A stretch of DNA of 64,000 bases, taken from the NCBI GenBank assembly GCA_913055205.1, contig CAJXJN010000004.1:24532-88531 (forward strand), written 5' to 3'. The notes under the pieces are model-generated. The model was not told the origin of the DNA. It ran no database searches and was given only the letters and a program-made list of their open reading frames with translations. The position numbers were made by a program, and so were the translations under genes. Positions 6,784 through 14,898 of the stretch are shown here, piece by piece (position 1 is the stretch's first letter; the number at the start of each line of letters is the position of its first letter). This stretch comes from an uncultured Sulfurovum sp. GTDB taxonomy: Bacteria; Campylobacterota; Campylobacteria; Campylobacterales; Sulfurovaceae.

Positions 6784-9336
6784 TTATCGTAATAAAACTT
6801 CCTCAAACTCAACTTTAAAATCACTCTCCAAAGCATTATTGTAAAACGGTAATCCCAAAACCCTATAACACCCATTCTCATACAAAGGTAAAGCTTTAAC
6901 ATTCATATCTTTTAAAAGCAATCTCTTCTCTTTCGTACACTCTGTAATCGCTTCTAAAAATTCATTTTTCCATTTGTCATACTCAAAAAGATGTTCTCCT
7001 TTGGGTTCACAGAAAACTTGATAGAAACACCCCTCTTTATCTTTTAGCAATAAGATGAAATCAGGTTCAAACTTTGCACCATCAAGAGCTTTATCGAAGC
7101 TAAAAATATCAAATGCTTTTTCATTTCTTATGAGTTTAACCTCTGCATAATGTTTTTGAAGCTCACTCATTGAAGCTTTGATAAACTCCACAAAGTGCAT
7201 CTCTTCTATGGTTCCATTATGAGGCTCAAAAATATACCAATCTTCTACTCTATGAATAGGGCTATCACTCTCTTTAAGTTTCAGTCTCTTTTGTGGTGGG
7301 ATTTTTTGGCTTATTCTAACTGGGTAAAATGCACAACTTCCTACATAGTTTTTAGCATTTTTGACAATCTCTTTTTCTATTATATCGAGCAACTCTAACA
7401 AATAGTCCAAAACCACTCCATTGGTTAGCTCAAAGGGTTTAGTGGTATGTAGTGCAAAGGTAACCTCAGCCAAATAATTACTACTGTCTATAAACTCTCT
7501 TATGCTTCTTAGATGAATAAAATACTTTTTCAAGTTAGCAAAGTAGAAAAACGGTTTTTGATTGATGGCTAATCTCACCAAATCACTCTCCAACTCTTTT
7601 ACCACAAACTTCTGAACATGAAAAAAAGTCACCTCCGTAACCTCATCTTCATAGACCATAAGTTCATGACTTTGGTTATCGATATACCTTTTTTGGCTTT
7701 TATATGAAGCCACATAGTCACCTATACCCTTAATCTCTTCTCTTTTTTGTTCAACTCTTCTGTTTACATAGATGACTCCCTCTTTATAAAGACTATGGTT
7801 TAAAAAACTCTCTTTGACTTTCAGTGTAACGGTTTGGGCATTCTCCTCTTTCTCATCAAGCAGCCCTATTCTTCTAAGCTCTTTGGTAATGGCATTGATA
7901 TAGTCGCTTTGATTAATACTGTGAAAATACATCTCTTCAAGTATCTTTAATGGATCATCTATCTCTTCATCAAATTTTCTTTTATATCTGTTGGCATTAT
8001 CATACACAAAAGGGAAATACCTCGCCCCTCGTCCTATGAGTTGGGCTTCACTGACTGTAGAACTTGCACTCTTTTTAACCTCATCAAGCTTGACTATATC
8101 AAAAAGATTGAGTACATCCCATCCCTCATTGAGTATATCAACAGCAAAGATAGCCCTCATGGGGTTATGTTCATCTTCAAGGCTATTGAGGTATTGAAGT
8201 TTCTGCTCTTTATCTTTTACCTTTGAGTGAATGACCAAACAGTTTTTCCTAGCAAATCCATACTGTAACTGTTTTACAAAAATCTCTTTATCTTCAATAT
8301 AACTTTGCAACTTTTCTATGGCTTCGAGTCCAGAAGTCTGAAAAACCTCATCAATCTCTTCAATACTTAACTGTTCTATAAGCTTTGCAAACATTTCAAA
8401 TTTGGCATCAGCATCCACGGTATTTTTGACACTCTTAAACATCACTACAGGCTTTATGCTTAGATTTAACTTTTTTTGAGCCACAAGCCGTCTGTATTCA
8501 CTTATCATCACAGCTTGAAGCATCCGTTTTTTATCATCAAAGTTATCACTAATAAGCTTTATCTCTTTGGAGTAGCCGTCATCTCTAAACTTTTTAAGCG
8601 TATAGTCATAGATGATTTTATCTCTATACTTTTGGGCTATTTTTGTATCTGTCAAATCTTGTGTAGCTGTAAACTCCAAAAGGATATTTTTCTCATTCAT
8701 ATTAAGCAGATTTTGAGTAGTTCTCTCCCAGTTTTGTTCACTCTCTTTTTGGCTTTTTGTATTGGCATTGAGATGATGGGCTTCATCGGCTATCATCACT
8801 ATTTTTCTCTCTTTAAAATCCTCATAGGTTATGCTGTTTTCTTTGACAGTCGTCTCTAAATCAATATGCAGTTTGTTGATTGTTGTAAACAAGATATTGA
8901 TATCATCAGTCCTACTGCTATCGAAAGTATCTTCTATAAGATTGACTCTAACCTCTTTATTATCGATGCGTATCTGCTCAGCAAAAAGATATTTACTACT
9001 CAATCCATTGAGCAAATTCTCTTTAGTTTTTGTAATGATATTGTTTGTATTGACAAAAAAGATAAAATCTCTATAGCCTTGTTCATAGAGGTACAAAATC
9101 GTACTTGCGATAATATTGGTCTTTCCACTTCCCGTTGCCATGTGAAAGAGTAGATGTTTGTGGGGTATATTTTTATGTTTTAAGCTCTTGCTCTGATAAA
9201 ATACAAAATTCTCTAATGCCTCTACTTGGTAGCCTCTTAGCTTATGTTTGAGGTTGTCACTGATAGATGATGGTATCTGGGGCTTTCCTACATACTCATA
9301 AGCCTGTTGTATCTCTTGGTATAGCACTCTACTCAT
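6784..9336 (-). CDS. res: type III restriction enzyme, Res subunit (helicase-nuclease)
   Basis: 850 residues. The Res subunit translocates or slides on DNA using ATP and cuts when two inversely oriented unmethylated sites meet. An SF2 helicase core is visible: 'MATGSGKT' (Walker A, residues 66-73), 'IADEAHHLN' (motif II), 'EFTATQ' (motif III) and 'AQLIGRGARYFPF' (motif VI). Near the C-terminus 'FEPDFILLL...FCEPKGEH' fits the PD-(D/E)xK nuclease. The start lies inside the end of mod (8 bases shared), so the pair is translationally coupled. The gene appears intact. Confidence 0.93.
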   Translation of the reverse strand: MSRVLYQEIQQAYEYVGKPQIPSSISDNLKHKLRGYQVEALENFVFYQSKSLKHKNIPHKHLLFHMATGSGKTNIIASTILYLYEQGYRDFIFFVNTNNIITKTKENLLNGLSSKYLFAEQIRIDNKEVRVNLIEDTFDSSRTDDINILFTTINKLHIDLETTVKENSITYEDFKERKIVMIADEAHHLNANTKSQKESEQNWERTTQNLLNMNEKNILLEFTATQDLTDTKIAQKYRDKIIYDYTLKKFRDDGYSKEIKLISDNFDDKKRMLQAVMISEYRRLVAQKKLNLSIKPVVMFKSVKNTVDADAKFEMFAKLIEQLSIEEIDEVFQTSGLEAIEKLQSYIEDKEIFVKQLQYGFARKNCLVIHSKVKDKEQKLQYLNSLEDEHNPMRAIFAVDILNEGWDVLNLFDIVKLDEVKKSASSTVSEAQLIGRGARYFPFVYDNANRYKRKFDEEIDDPLKILEEMYFHSINQSDYINAITKELRRIGLLDEKEENAQTVTLKVKESFLNHSLYKEGVIYVNRRVEQKREEIKGIGDYVASYKSQKRYIDNQSHELMVYEDEVTEVTFFHVQKFVVKELESDLVRLAINQKPFFYFANLKKYFIHLRSIREFIDSSNYLAEVTFALHTTKPFELTNGVVLDYLLELLDIIEKEIVKNAKNYVGSCAFYPVRISQKIPPQKRLKLKESDSPIHRVEDWYIFEPHNGTIEEMHFVEFIKASMSELQKHYAEVKLIRNEKAFDIFSFDKALDGAKFEPDFILLLKDKEGCFYQVFCEPKGEHLFEYDKWKNEFLEAITECTKEKRLLLKDMNVKALPLYENGCYRVLGLPFYNNALESDFKVEFEEVLLR

Positions 9337-11140
9337 TATCTAGTCCATAAAACTTTTTATTTAGCTTTATCTCCTCTGATGATATGCTATACTCCTCATC
9401 TTCTATCTCGCTAATAGGGAGATACTGCATATTTTTATTTAACTTAGCGATAGGTGTATTTAAAAAGTTATCTATCTCTTTTAGTTCGGCATAGACAAAA
9501 CTTCCACCACCTTGCCAATTTAAAGCTTTACTTATACCTCCTTGCTCTCCATCTATCACTTTTTTAATCCTTTCAACTGCTATATCTTCTATATAGTCCA
9601 TCTGCTCAATACCTATGTATCTTCTGCCCATTTTGTGAGCTACTGCACAAGTTGTTCCGCTTCCTAAGTGAAAGTCCATAACTATGTCATTTGCATTGGT
9701 AGTTAAACTGATAATTCGATAAAGTAATAGTTCAGGTTTTTTCCCATTAGGAAAAGGTACTCCTCCCTCATTTTGAGTATTTTGAAAATCTATATCATCC
9801 CAAAAATCACATAGCAATGTAGCCAAATCCTCTTCAATTTTTTGATTATAATATATTGGCTTTAATGTTTTTGACAAAAATGTAAGCCTTCGTCCATTTA
9901 TTGCATAATTAATATTTTTCTCTTCTCCATATGGAATTATTTCATCTTTCTTTTCTTTTGAGAGCTTTTTTATTTCAACTGGTAACTCTGGTGCTGTTTG
10001 AAAAATTTCATCTTTATGTTTTATATAAAAATGAACAAAATCTTTATTTTGAATATCTAAATCATTTAATGTTTCTTTATCTGATAAAATTCCTTTCTCT
10101 AATAGCACATCTTTTAATTTTAATATCTTCATATTCTTTTTATCAAGCATATAAGAATAATGCGTATCCCATTTTTCTTTTTTCATATATTGAGGATTCA
10201 ATGAGATATTTTTTGTTTTTTTATAAGTTAAAATAAAATCTTTTTGCTTAATAATGGTTCTTTCTCTATGAGCTGTTTTCATTCCACTTGCAGTAGAAGA
10301 CCTTACAGCAATAGTATTTAGATAATTATCTCTACCAAAAATCTCATCACATAAAACCTTCAAATAGCTTTCTTCATTATTATCAAGATGAATAAATAAT
10401 ATTCCATCATCAGATAAAAATTCTCTTGCCACTTCAAGCCTATTTTTAATAAAAGTAAGCCAAGTAGAATGTGTAAAACTATCGTTATATTGAAAACTAT
10501 CATTCTCTGTATTATAAGGTGGATCAATATAAATCAACTTCACTCTCCCTGCATACCTCTTTTTCAAACTATGCAATGCCAAAAGGTTATTACCTTTGAT
10601 GATAAGATTATCATCCTCTTTTATCTCTTCTACGCTATGCTTACCCTCTTTGTCATAACGTTTAACATTGGTCAAGACTTTTGGCTCAAAAAGTCTATCT
10701 ATCTCATCACGGCTTATGATTGCATTGTAAAAAATCTCTTTTTTCTTCTGCTCATCTTTGGTCTGCCCACCCTCTAAAACACAATCTTTATAAGGAAATG
10801 CCAACACCACATCATCAAACTTTTTGATAAAACTATCTTTTTTGATAAGCCCTATCTTGTTAGTATAGCTGGTAAATGAGTGGTCAAAATACTCATTCAT
10901 CGTAAAAAACTCTATGAGATCATTTTGGTTCAGTACATAGACATCCTCTACCTTTATAAAAAACTGCTCTTTGGCTTTTTTGTCACTTAAAAGTAGTTTG
11001 ATTAGGTCGCTATCTATTTTTTCTATCGCTTCAAGGATTTTTGGAATAAAAAGTTTCCCCTCTTTGTCTGTAAATTTTTTAGAAGTTTTAAAGAGGGTTT
11101 CCATATGTTCTATAAGAGGTAGAGTAGTATTGGATAGCAT
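9329..11140 (-). CDS. mod: type III DNA methyltransferase, Mod subunit
   Basis: 603 residues. Mod recognises the target and methylates adenine on one strand; it is also needed for cutting. 'LIYIDPPYN' (DPPY at about residues 206-209) and the later 'MDFHLGSGTTCAVAHKMGRRYIGIEQ' (SAM-binding FxGxG, here FHLGSG) give the beta-class order. The N-terminal 150 residues resemble the type III Mod N-terminal domain. The part between about 9,800 and 10,350 encodes the target-recognition region and is clearly more AT-rich than the rest, as is usual for exchanged recognition domains. The start ATG at 11140 has AAGGGAAA before it. No simple-sequence repeat that would suggest phase variation was seen. Confidence 0.93.
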   Translation of the reverse strand: MLSNTTLPLIEHMETLFKTSKKFTDKEGKLFIPKILEAIEKIDSDLIKLLLSDKKAKEQFFIKVEDVYVLNQNDLIEFFTMNEYFDHSFTSYTNKIGLIKKDSFIKKFDDVVLAFPYKDCVLEGGQTKDEQKKKEIFYNAIISRDEIDRLFEPKVLTNVKRYDKEGKHSVEEIKEDDNLIIKGNNLLALHSLKKRYAGRVKLIYIDPPYNTENDSFQYNDSFTHSTWLTFIKNRLEVAREFLSDDGILFIHLDNNEESYLKVLCDEIFGRDNYLNTIAVRSSTASGMKTAHRERTIIKQKDFILTYKKTKNISLNPQYMKKEKWDTHYSYMLDKKNMKILKLKDVLLEKGILSDKETLNDLDIQNKDFVHFYIKHKDEIFQTAPELPVEIKKLSKEKKDEIIPYGEEKNINYAINGRRLTFLSKTLKPIYYNQKIEEDLATLLCDFWDDIDFQNTQNEGGVPFPNGKKPELLLYRIISLTTNANDIVMDFHLGSGTTCAVAHKMGRRYIGIEQMDYIEDIAVERIKKVIDGEQGGISKALNWQGGGSFVYAELKEIDNFLNTPIAKLNKNMQYLPISEIEDEEYSISSEEIKLNKKFYGLDNE

Positions 11141-11170
11141 TAGATTTTCCCTTTTTTTGTATTTTTTAGA

Positions 11171-11210
11171 AAATATTTAACTATTTTACTCTTTGTGTAG
11201 TTAAATATTT
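11171..11210. promoter_or_regulatory. palindromic operator candidate between mod and the HTH gene
   Basis: AAATATTTAACTA (11171-11183) and TAGTTAAATATTT (11198-11210) form a perfect 13-bp inverted repeat with a 14-bp spacer. A further half site, AAATATTTAATG, follows at about 11232. The palindrome sits 30 bp before the mod start and about 90 bp before the divergent HTH gene, the place expected for a shared operator. Confidence 0.6.
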
Positions 11211-11297
11211 GCTTTTTTTGTCATAAAAAGAAAAATATTTAATGTGTTGGGAAATTAGGTCATATAAGTTAGCTTTATAAGTAAAAAAGGCAATAAA

Positions 11298-11483
11298 ATG
11301 ACCCAAAGAGATAAAGCCATTTACCTAGACATTACACCTGTAACTCTAAGAAACTGGAGAAAAAACAAACCAAACCTCTACAAAATCATCATGCTAGGCT
11401 TCGCATTTGAAGAGGCTGTTAAAAAGTCCAAAGAGAATTATGAGACGTTGGAGAGGTTGGAGCGTGAGGTGGTGGATTCGTAG
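11298..11483 (+). CDS. small HTH protein, possible controller of the type III R-M operon
   Basis: 61 residues. Residues 2-30 ('TQRDKAIYLDITPVTLRNWRKNKPNLYKII') read as a helix-turn-helix, with 'DITPVTLRNWRK' as turn and recognition helix; the rest is a charged helix. It is divergent from mod across a gap with a perfect palindrome, the layout of controller (C) proteins in type II systems, so a regulatory role for the R-M operon is inferred. The TAG stop at 11481-11483 is supplied by the REP element that follows, so the original C-terminus may have been cut. A decayed relative of its 3' half lies at 11628. Confidence 0.6.
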   Translation: MTQRDKAIYLDITPVTLRNWRKNKPNLYKIIMLGFAFEEAVKKSKENYETLERLEREVVDS

Positions 11484-11617
11484 GGGGCGATTGCCATCGC
11501 ACCAAATATTCAAACAGAAATAATCTTGATTTTTATCTTTCAAATACAAATATTTTATGTTGTATCAAATTTTATTGTATGCAAATATATAATGGTGCGA
11601 TGGCAATCGCCCCCTAC
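11480..11617. repeat. BIME-like REP pair, family A, copy 2
   Basis: Perfect 25-bp inverted repeats (GTAGGGGGCGATTGCC...CACCA and its reverse complement) flank the same AT-rich linker as copy 1 at 6548-6682. The two copies have the same orientation and bracket res, mod and the HTH gene. The left end lies exactly at the stop codon of the HTH gene. Confidence 0.9.
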
Positions 11618-11627
11618 AGATGGTACC

Positions 11628-11690
11628 AATTTCTAATGCTAGGCTTCACCTTTAAAGAGACTGTCAAATTATGAGGCGTTGGAGAAGCAG
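11628..11690 (+). pseudogene. decayed copy of the HTH gene 3' half
   Basis: CTAATGCTAGGCTTCACC...AAAGAGACTGTCAAATTATGAGGCGTTGGAG matches 11389-11460 of the intact HTH gene with scattered substitutions and an internal gap of about 16 bases. In frame it reads 'WYQFLMLGFTFKETVK' before the gap. It begins just behind REP element copy 2. It may be a second tandem HTH gene or the severed end of the first. Confidence 0.6.
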
Positions 11691-11697
11691 ATAGATT

Positions 11698-11725
11698 TTT
11701 CATTTTATAGCTTTTATGCTATAAT
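11698..11725 (+). promoter_or_regulatory. extended -10 promoter facing the small hydrophobic ORF
   Basis: TATGCTATAAT contains a perfect -10 (11720-11725) with an upstream TGC, the extended -10 form, behind a T-rich stretch. Transcription would begin near 11732 and run towards higher coordinates, antisense to the ORF at 11773-11832. Confidence 0.5.
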
Positions 11726-11731
11726 CTTCGC

Positions 11732-11860
11732 ATGGAGCCAAAGAGTTGCACCTCTTTGACTCTACTATTGGGCTACCAGCACCGAATGGTGAGGATAACC
11801 AGCAACAGTATGACTATGCCTAGAATACGCATTGCATATCCTTTCTCTTGGGCTAGCCCA
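11732..11860 (+). ncRNA. candidate antisense RNA of a type I toxin-antitoxin locus (3' end uncertain)
   Basis: It is predicted from the promoter at 11720. The first structure would be a stem-loop at 11735-11762 (GAG..AAAGAG paired with CTCTTT..CTC), then the complement of the whole 19-codon ORF, then the palindrome CTTGGGCTAGCCCAAG at about 11846-11861. No clean terminator could be placed, so the end is a guess. Confidence 0.3.
11773..11832 (-). CDS. 19-aa hydrophobic peptide, candidate type I toxin (Ibs-like in form)
   Basis: ATG at 11832 reads MRILGIVILLLVILTIRCW. AAAGGAT lies about 7 bases upstream, and just before that the perfect palindrome CTTGGGCTAGCCCAAG could hide the ribosome binding site. 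A short peptide of almost only Ile/Leu/Val with a charged start is the form of Ibs and similar membrane toxins. The facing promoter at 11720 would make an antisense RNA, the usual antitoxin. A longer reading of the same frame back to 12003 exists but has no ribosome binding site. Function is inferred, not shown. Confidence 0.4.
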   Translation of the reverse strand: MRILGIVILLLVILTIRCW

Positions 11861-11951
11861 AGCCCCAACCCTGCCAAGATATAAAATCTCCACTTGCAAA
11901 ACCTAGTCATAACATGCACAAAAATTCTAACAAAATTTTTTACCCAGTAGG

Positions 11952-11972
11952 AAAAATATGTCAAGTTGTCAT
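11952..11972 (-). promoter_or_regulatory. shared 21-bp motif upstream of the toxin candidate
   Basis: On the minus strand: ATGACAACTTGACATA followed by TTTTT, differing at one base from the copy before the RAYT gene. At the same distance downstream (about 34 bases) both loci have TTTTGTTARAATT. It is in the direction of the 19-codon ORF, about 120 bases upstream of it. Confidence 0.5.
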
Positions 11973-12060
11973 ACTTTTTCAATCTAACCTTCCATGAACT
12001 CATTACACCTTATCTAACTTTTCGCTAAAATAATTCTAATATTTTTTCAAAGGTTTCCCT

Positions 12061-13224
12061 ATGACATTTACAACCCCATTACAAAAAGATGCTATCAAAA
12101 TTATGTTACTTGGTTCCGGTGAACTTGGTAAAGAAGTTGCTATAGAAGCACAAAGGCTTGGTGTTGAAGTCATTGCTGTTGACAAGTACGAAAATGCACC
12201 TGCACATCTTGTAGCCAACCGTTCGTATGCCATCGATATGCAAGACAAAGAAGCCGTACTTGCTCTCATCGAAAAAGAGCAACCTACCTACATTTTGCCA
12301 GAAGTAGAAGCCATCAGCATCGATGCACTTTTTGAAGCAGAAGCAAGAGGTTTTCATGTGATTCCAAATGCTGAAGCGGTAAACAAAACTATGAACCGTA
12401 AGAACATCCGTGTTTTTGCAGCTGAAGAACTTGGTCTTAAAACAAGCGAATATGAATTTGTAACCACACTTGAAGGACTCAAAGATGCAGGTGAACGCAT
12501 AGGTTTCCCTTGTGTCATTAAACCTGTGATGAGTTCTTCCGGTCACGGTCAAAGCATCGCCAGAACAGCAGAGGATATAGAGAACTCCTGGGAGATAGCC
12601 AAAGAGGCACGTGGTGATGCAAGTGAACTCATCGTAGAGGAGTTTGTACCATTTGACTATGAGATCACCCTTTTGACTATCCGTAATGAAACCGGCACAA
12701 CCTTTTGTGAGCCCATAGGTCACGTACAGAAAGATGGTGACTTCGTTCTCTCATGGCAGCCTATGCAGATGAGTGCTGAAGCACTTAAAAAGGCTCAAGA
12801 GATCGCTAAGTCCGTGACAGATGGTCTTGGGGGCAGAGGTATCTTCGGTGTAGAGTTCTTCGTCAAAGATGAAGAGGTTTACTTCTCTGAGCTCAGTCCA
12901 CGCCCACATGACACAGGGATGGTCACACTCATCACCCAAAGCCAAAGTGAGTTTGCACTTCATGTAAGAGCGGTACTGGGTCTGCCACTTGACTTTACTT
13001 TCTATGGTAGTGGTGCGTGTGGTGCGTACAAAGCTAAAAATGAGAGTCATAACCCAAGCCTTGAGATTCCTGATGATGCTTTCACAAAAGACAGCTTCGT
13101 AAGAGTCTTCGGAAAACCAGAGTCTCATGTAGGTCGTCGTATGGCAGTCTCACTTGTACTGGATGAAGTCGAAGAGGCAAAGCGTAGAGCTACGCAGATC
13201 GTCGATCAGATCAATGACCACTAA
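12061..13224 (+). CDS. purT: formate-dependent phosphoribosylglycinamide formyltransferase
   Basis: 387 residues. It makes formyl-GAR from GAR, formate and ATP. The N-terminal '[21 protein letters not shown]' and '[13 protein letters not shown]' are the PurT signature, followed by an ATP-grasp domain: '[16 protein letters not shown]', '[17 protein letters not shown]' and '[17 protein letters not shown]' (metal and ATP ligands). It does the same step as PurN (2920-3468) with a different formyl donor. The first gene of a plus-strand run, it overlaps yjbQ by 11 bp. Confidence 0.95.
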   Translation: MTFTTPLQKDAIKIMLLGSGELGKEVAIEAQRLGVEVIAVDKYENAPAHLVANRSYAIDMQDKEAVLALIEKEQPTYILPEVEAISIDALFEAEARGFHVIPNAEAVNKTMNRKNIRVFAAEELGLKTSEYEFVTTLEGLKDAGERIGFPCVIKPVMSSSGHGQSIARTAEDIENSWEIAKEARGDASELIVEEFVPFDYEITLLTIRNETGTTFCEPIGHVQKDGDFVLSWQPMQMSAEALKKAQEIAKSVTDGLGGRGIFGVEFFVKDEEVYFSELSPRPHDTGMVTLITQSQSEFALHVRAVLGLPLDFTFYGSGACGAYKAKNESHNPSLEIPDDAFTKDSFVRVFGKPESHVGRRMAVSLVLDEVEEAKRRATQIVDQINDH

Positions 13225-13630
13225 GCAGTATACGCTTACACTTCCCCCTTACAAAAGGGGGATGCACCTTATCACAGATCAGATAAAAGCACTTTTTGAC
13301 GGCTCTGTCTCTACAGGCATCGCACACCTTTTTTTACAACACACCAGTGCCAGTCTGACAATCAGTGAAAATGTCGATCCCTCTGTACGCAGTGACGCTG
13401 AAACATTTATGAATGACCTCATCCCGGAATCCTACTCAAAGTTCCAACACACCTATGAGGGGAGTGATGATATGCCTGCACATCTAAAGAATATGCTTCT
13501 TGGCACCTCACTCACTATTCCTTTAAGTGGAGGGAGACTATCACTTGGAGCCTGGCAAGGGGTTTATCTTTTTGAACACAGAGACTATGCAAGCAGCAGA
13601 ACTATTATTATTACCCTACAAGGAGATTAA
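13214..13630 (+). CDS. yjbQ: YjbQ family protein (secondary thiamine-phosphate synthase fold)
   Basis: 138 residues from ATG at 13214, which lies 11 bp inside the end of purT; an earlier in-frame ATG at 13154 lies deep inside purT and is not used. '[38 protein letters not shown]' and '[28 protein letters not shown]' are the conserved blocks of the UPF0047/YjbQ family. Some members have weak thiamine phosphate synthase activity; the physiological role is not settled. Confidence 0.9.
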   Translation: MTTKQYTLTLPPYKRGMHLITDQIKALFDGSVSTGIAHLFLQHTSASLTISENVDPSVRSDAETFMNDLIPESYSKFQHTYEGSDDMPAHLKNMLLGTSLTIPLSGGRLSLGAWQGVYLFEHRDYASSRTIIITLQGD

Positions 13631-13633
13631 GTT

Positions 13634-14572
13634 ATGAAACAGATCGTCATACTCGATGCAAAAACACTCGGAGAGGACTTGGACCTTAGCCCGCTAGGTG
13701 ACTTCGGTGAAGTGACAACCTACCAGACGACCCGTCCTGAAGAGACACTGGATCGCATTAAAACCGCTGAGATCATCATCACCAACAAAGTGGTCATCAC
13801 AGCGCAGATGATGGAGGAAGCACCACAGCTCAAACTCATCTGTATCGCTGCTACAGGGATGAACAATGTCGATCTGGATGCAGCCAAGACCATGGGCATA
13901 GAAGTGAAGAATGTCGCAGGATACTCTACTGGAAGCGTAGTACAACATACCTTTGCAATGGCACTTTACCTGGTGGAGAAACTGGCTTATTATGACAATG
14001 CAGTCAAAAGCGGGGCATGGTCTAAGTCTGGGCTCTTTACAGACGTTTCAAAACCATTTTATGAGATCTCAGGGAAAAAGTGGGGGATCATCGGTCTGGG
14101 AAGCATCGGTAAAGAGGTGGCACGTGTAGCTACAGCTTTTGGTGCGAATGTTTGCTACTTCTCGACCAGTGGGGAGAACTATGGACAGAAATACCCACAT
14201 GTAACACTTGAGAATATGTTACAAGAGTGTGACATCATCTCCATACACTGCCCACTCAATGACAAAACACAGAACCTCATCAATGCTTCAAATTTAAGGC
14301 TGATGAAAGAGGGTTCGGTGCTACTTAATCTTGGAAGAGGAAGCATCATCAATGAAGCCGATCTGGCCGCAGAACTGGATAAAAGAGAGATCTATGCAGG
14401 TTTAGATGTACTTACCCCTGAGCCTATCGCAGAGGACAATCCTCTTATGAAAATCAAAAATCAACACCAACTTCTCATCACGCCACACATCGCATGGACA
14501 AGCAAAGAAGCCAGAGTTAAGCTTCTTAAAGGCATATTTGACAACATTAAAACTTTTTTAAAACTTATTTAA
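13634..14572 (+). CDS. D-2-hydroxyacid dehydrogenase, NAD-dependent
   Basis: 312 residues with the family's bilobed layout. 'GIIGLGSIGKEVARVATAFG' is the Rossmann NAD-binding motif, 'LLNLGRGSIINEADLAAELDK' carries the conserved Arg, 'GLDVLTPEP' the conserved Asp/Glu region, and 'LLITPHIAWTSKEAR' the catalytic His followed by Trp. Members reduce 2-keto acids such as hydroxypyruvate, glyoxylate or pyruvate; the exact substrate cannot be called. It starts 3 bp after yjbQ, so it should be in the same transcript as purT. Confidence 0.88.
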   Translation: MKQIVILDAKTLGEDLDLSPLGDFGEVTTYQTTRPEETLDRIKTAEIIITNKVVITAQMMEEAPQLKLICIAATGMNNVDLDAAKTMGIEVKNVAGYSTGSVVQHTFAMALYLVEKLAYYDNAVKSGAWSKSGLFTDVSKPFYEISGKKWGIIGLGSIGKEVARVATAFGANVCYFSTSGENYGQKYPHVTLENMLQECDIISIHCPLNDKTQNLINASNLRLMKEGSVLLNLGRGSIINEADLAAELDKREIYAGLDVLTPEPIAEDNPLMKIKNQHQLLITPHIAWTSKEARVKLLKGIFDNIKTFLKLI

Positions 14573-14815
14573 TGTTTATTGCATATCATATGCATTTACT
14601 TTATGCTAATTTCTTTATCCCAAATTATGCAATAGGATTATGAAAATAGCGTTTATGCTTGAGTTTAGGGCGTTTACAAAAAATTTAAGGTTAACCCAAA
14701 GGTTAATCGATGATTTTCTTGTGAATGCCCTAGGCTCAATGATAAATGATAGTTTTATGATTTCTATTGCATATTTTGGGTTTATCTACTTTTTTAGTAA
14801 AAGTAGGCAAAAAGC

Positions 14816-14861
14816 GTCATTGCTCTCGAATCGCTTCGCTTTCAAGGGCGTTCGCAACGAC
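14816..14861. repeat. 46-bp dispersed palindrome (family F), second copy
   Basis: GTCATTGCTCTCGAATCGC...GCAACGAC is the reverse-oriented relative of the repeat at 5047-5092, with the core TCTCGAATCGCTTCGCTT shared. It lies in the 326-bp gap 14573-14898. The rest of that gap is AT-rich with no convincing gene; an 88-codon frame across it has no ribosome binding site and runs through the repeat. Confidence 0.75.
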
Positions 14862-14898
14862 AATATTTTATTAATGATAATAGACAAAGGAACTTTGT

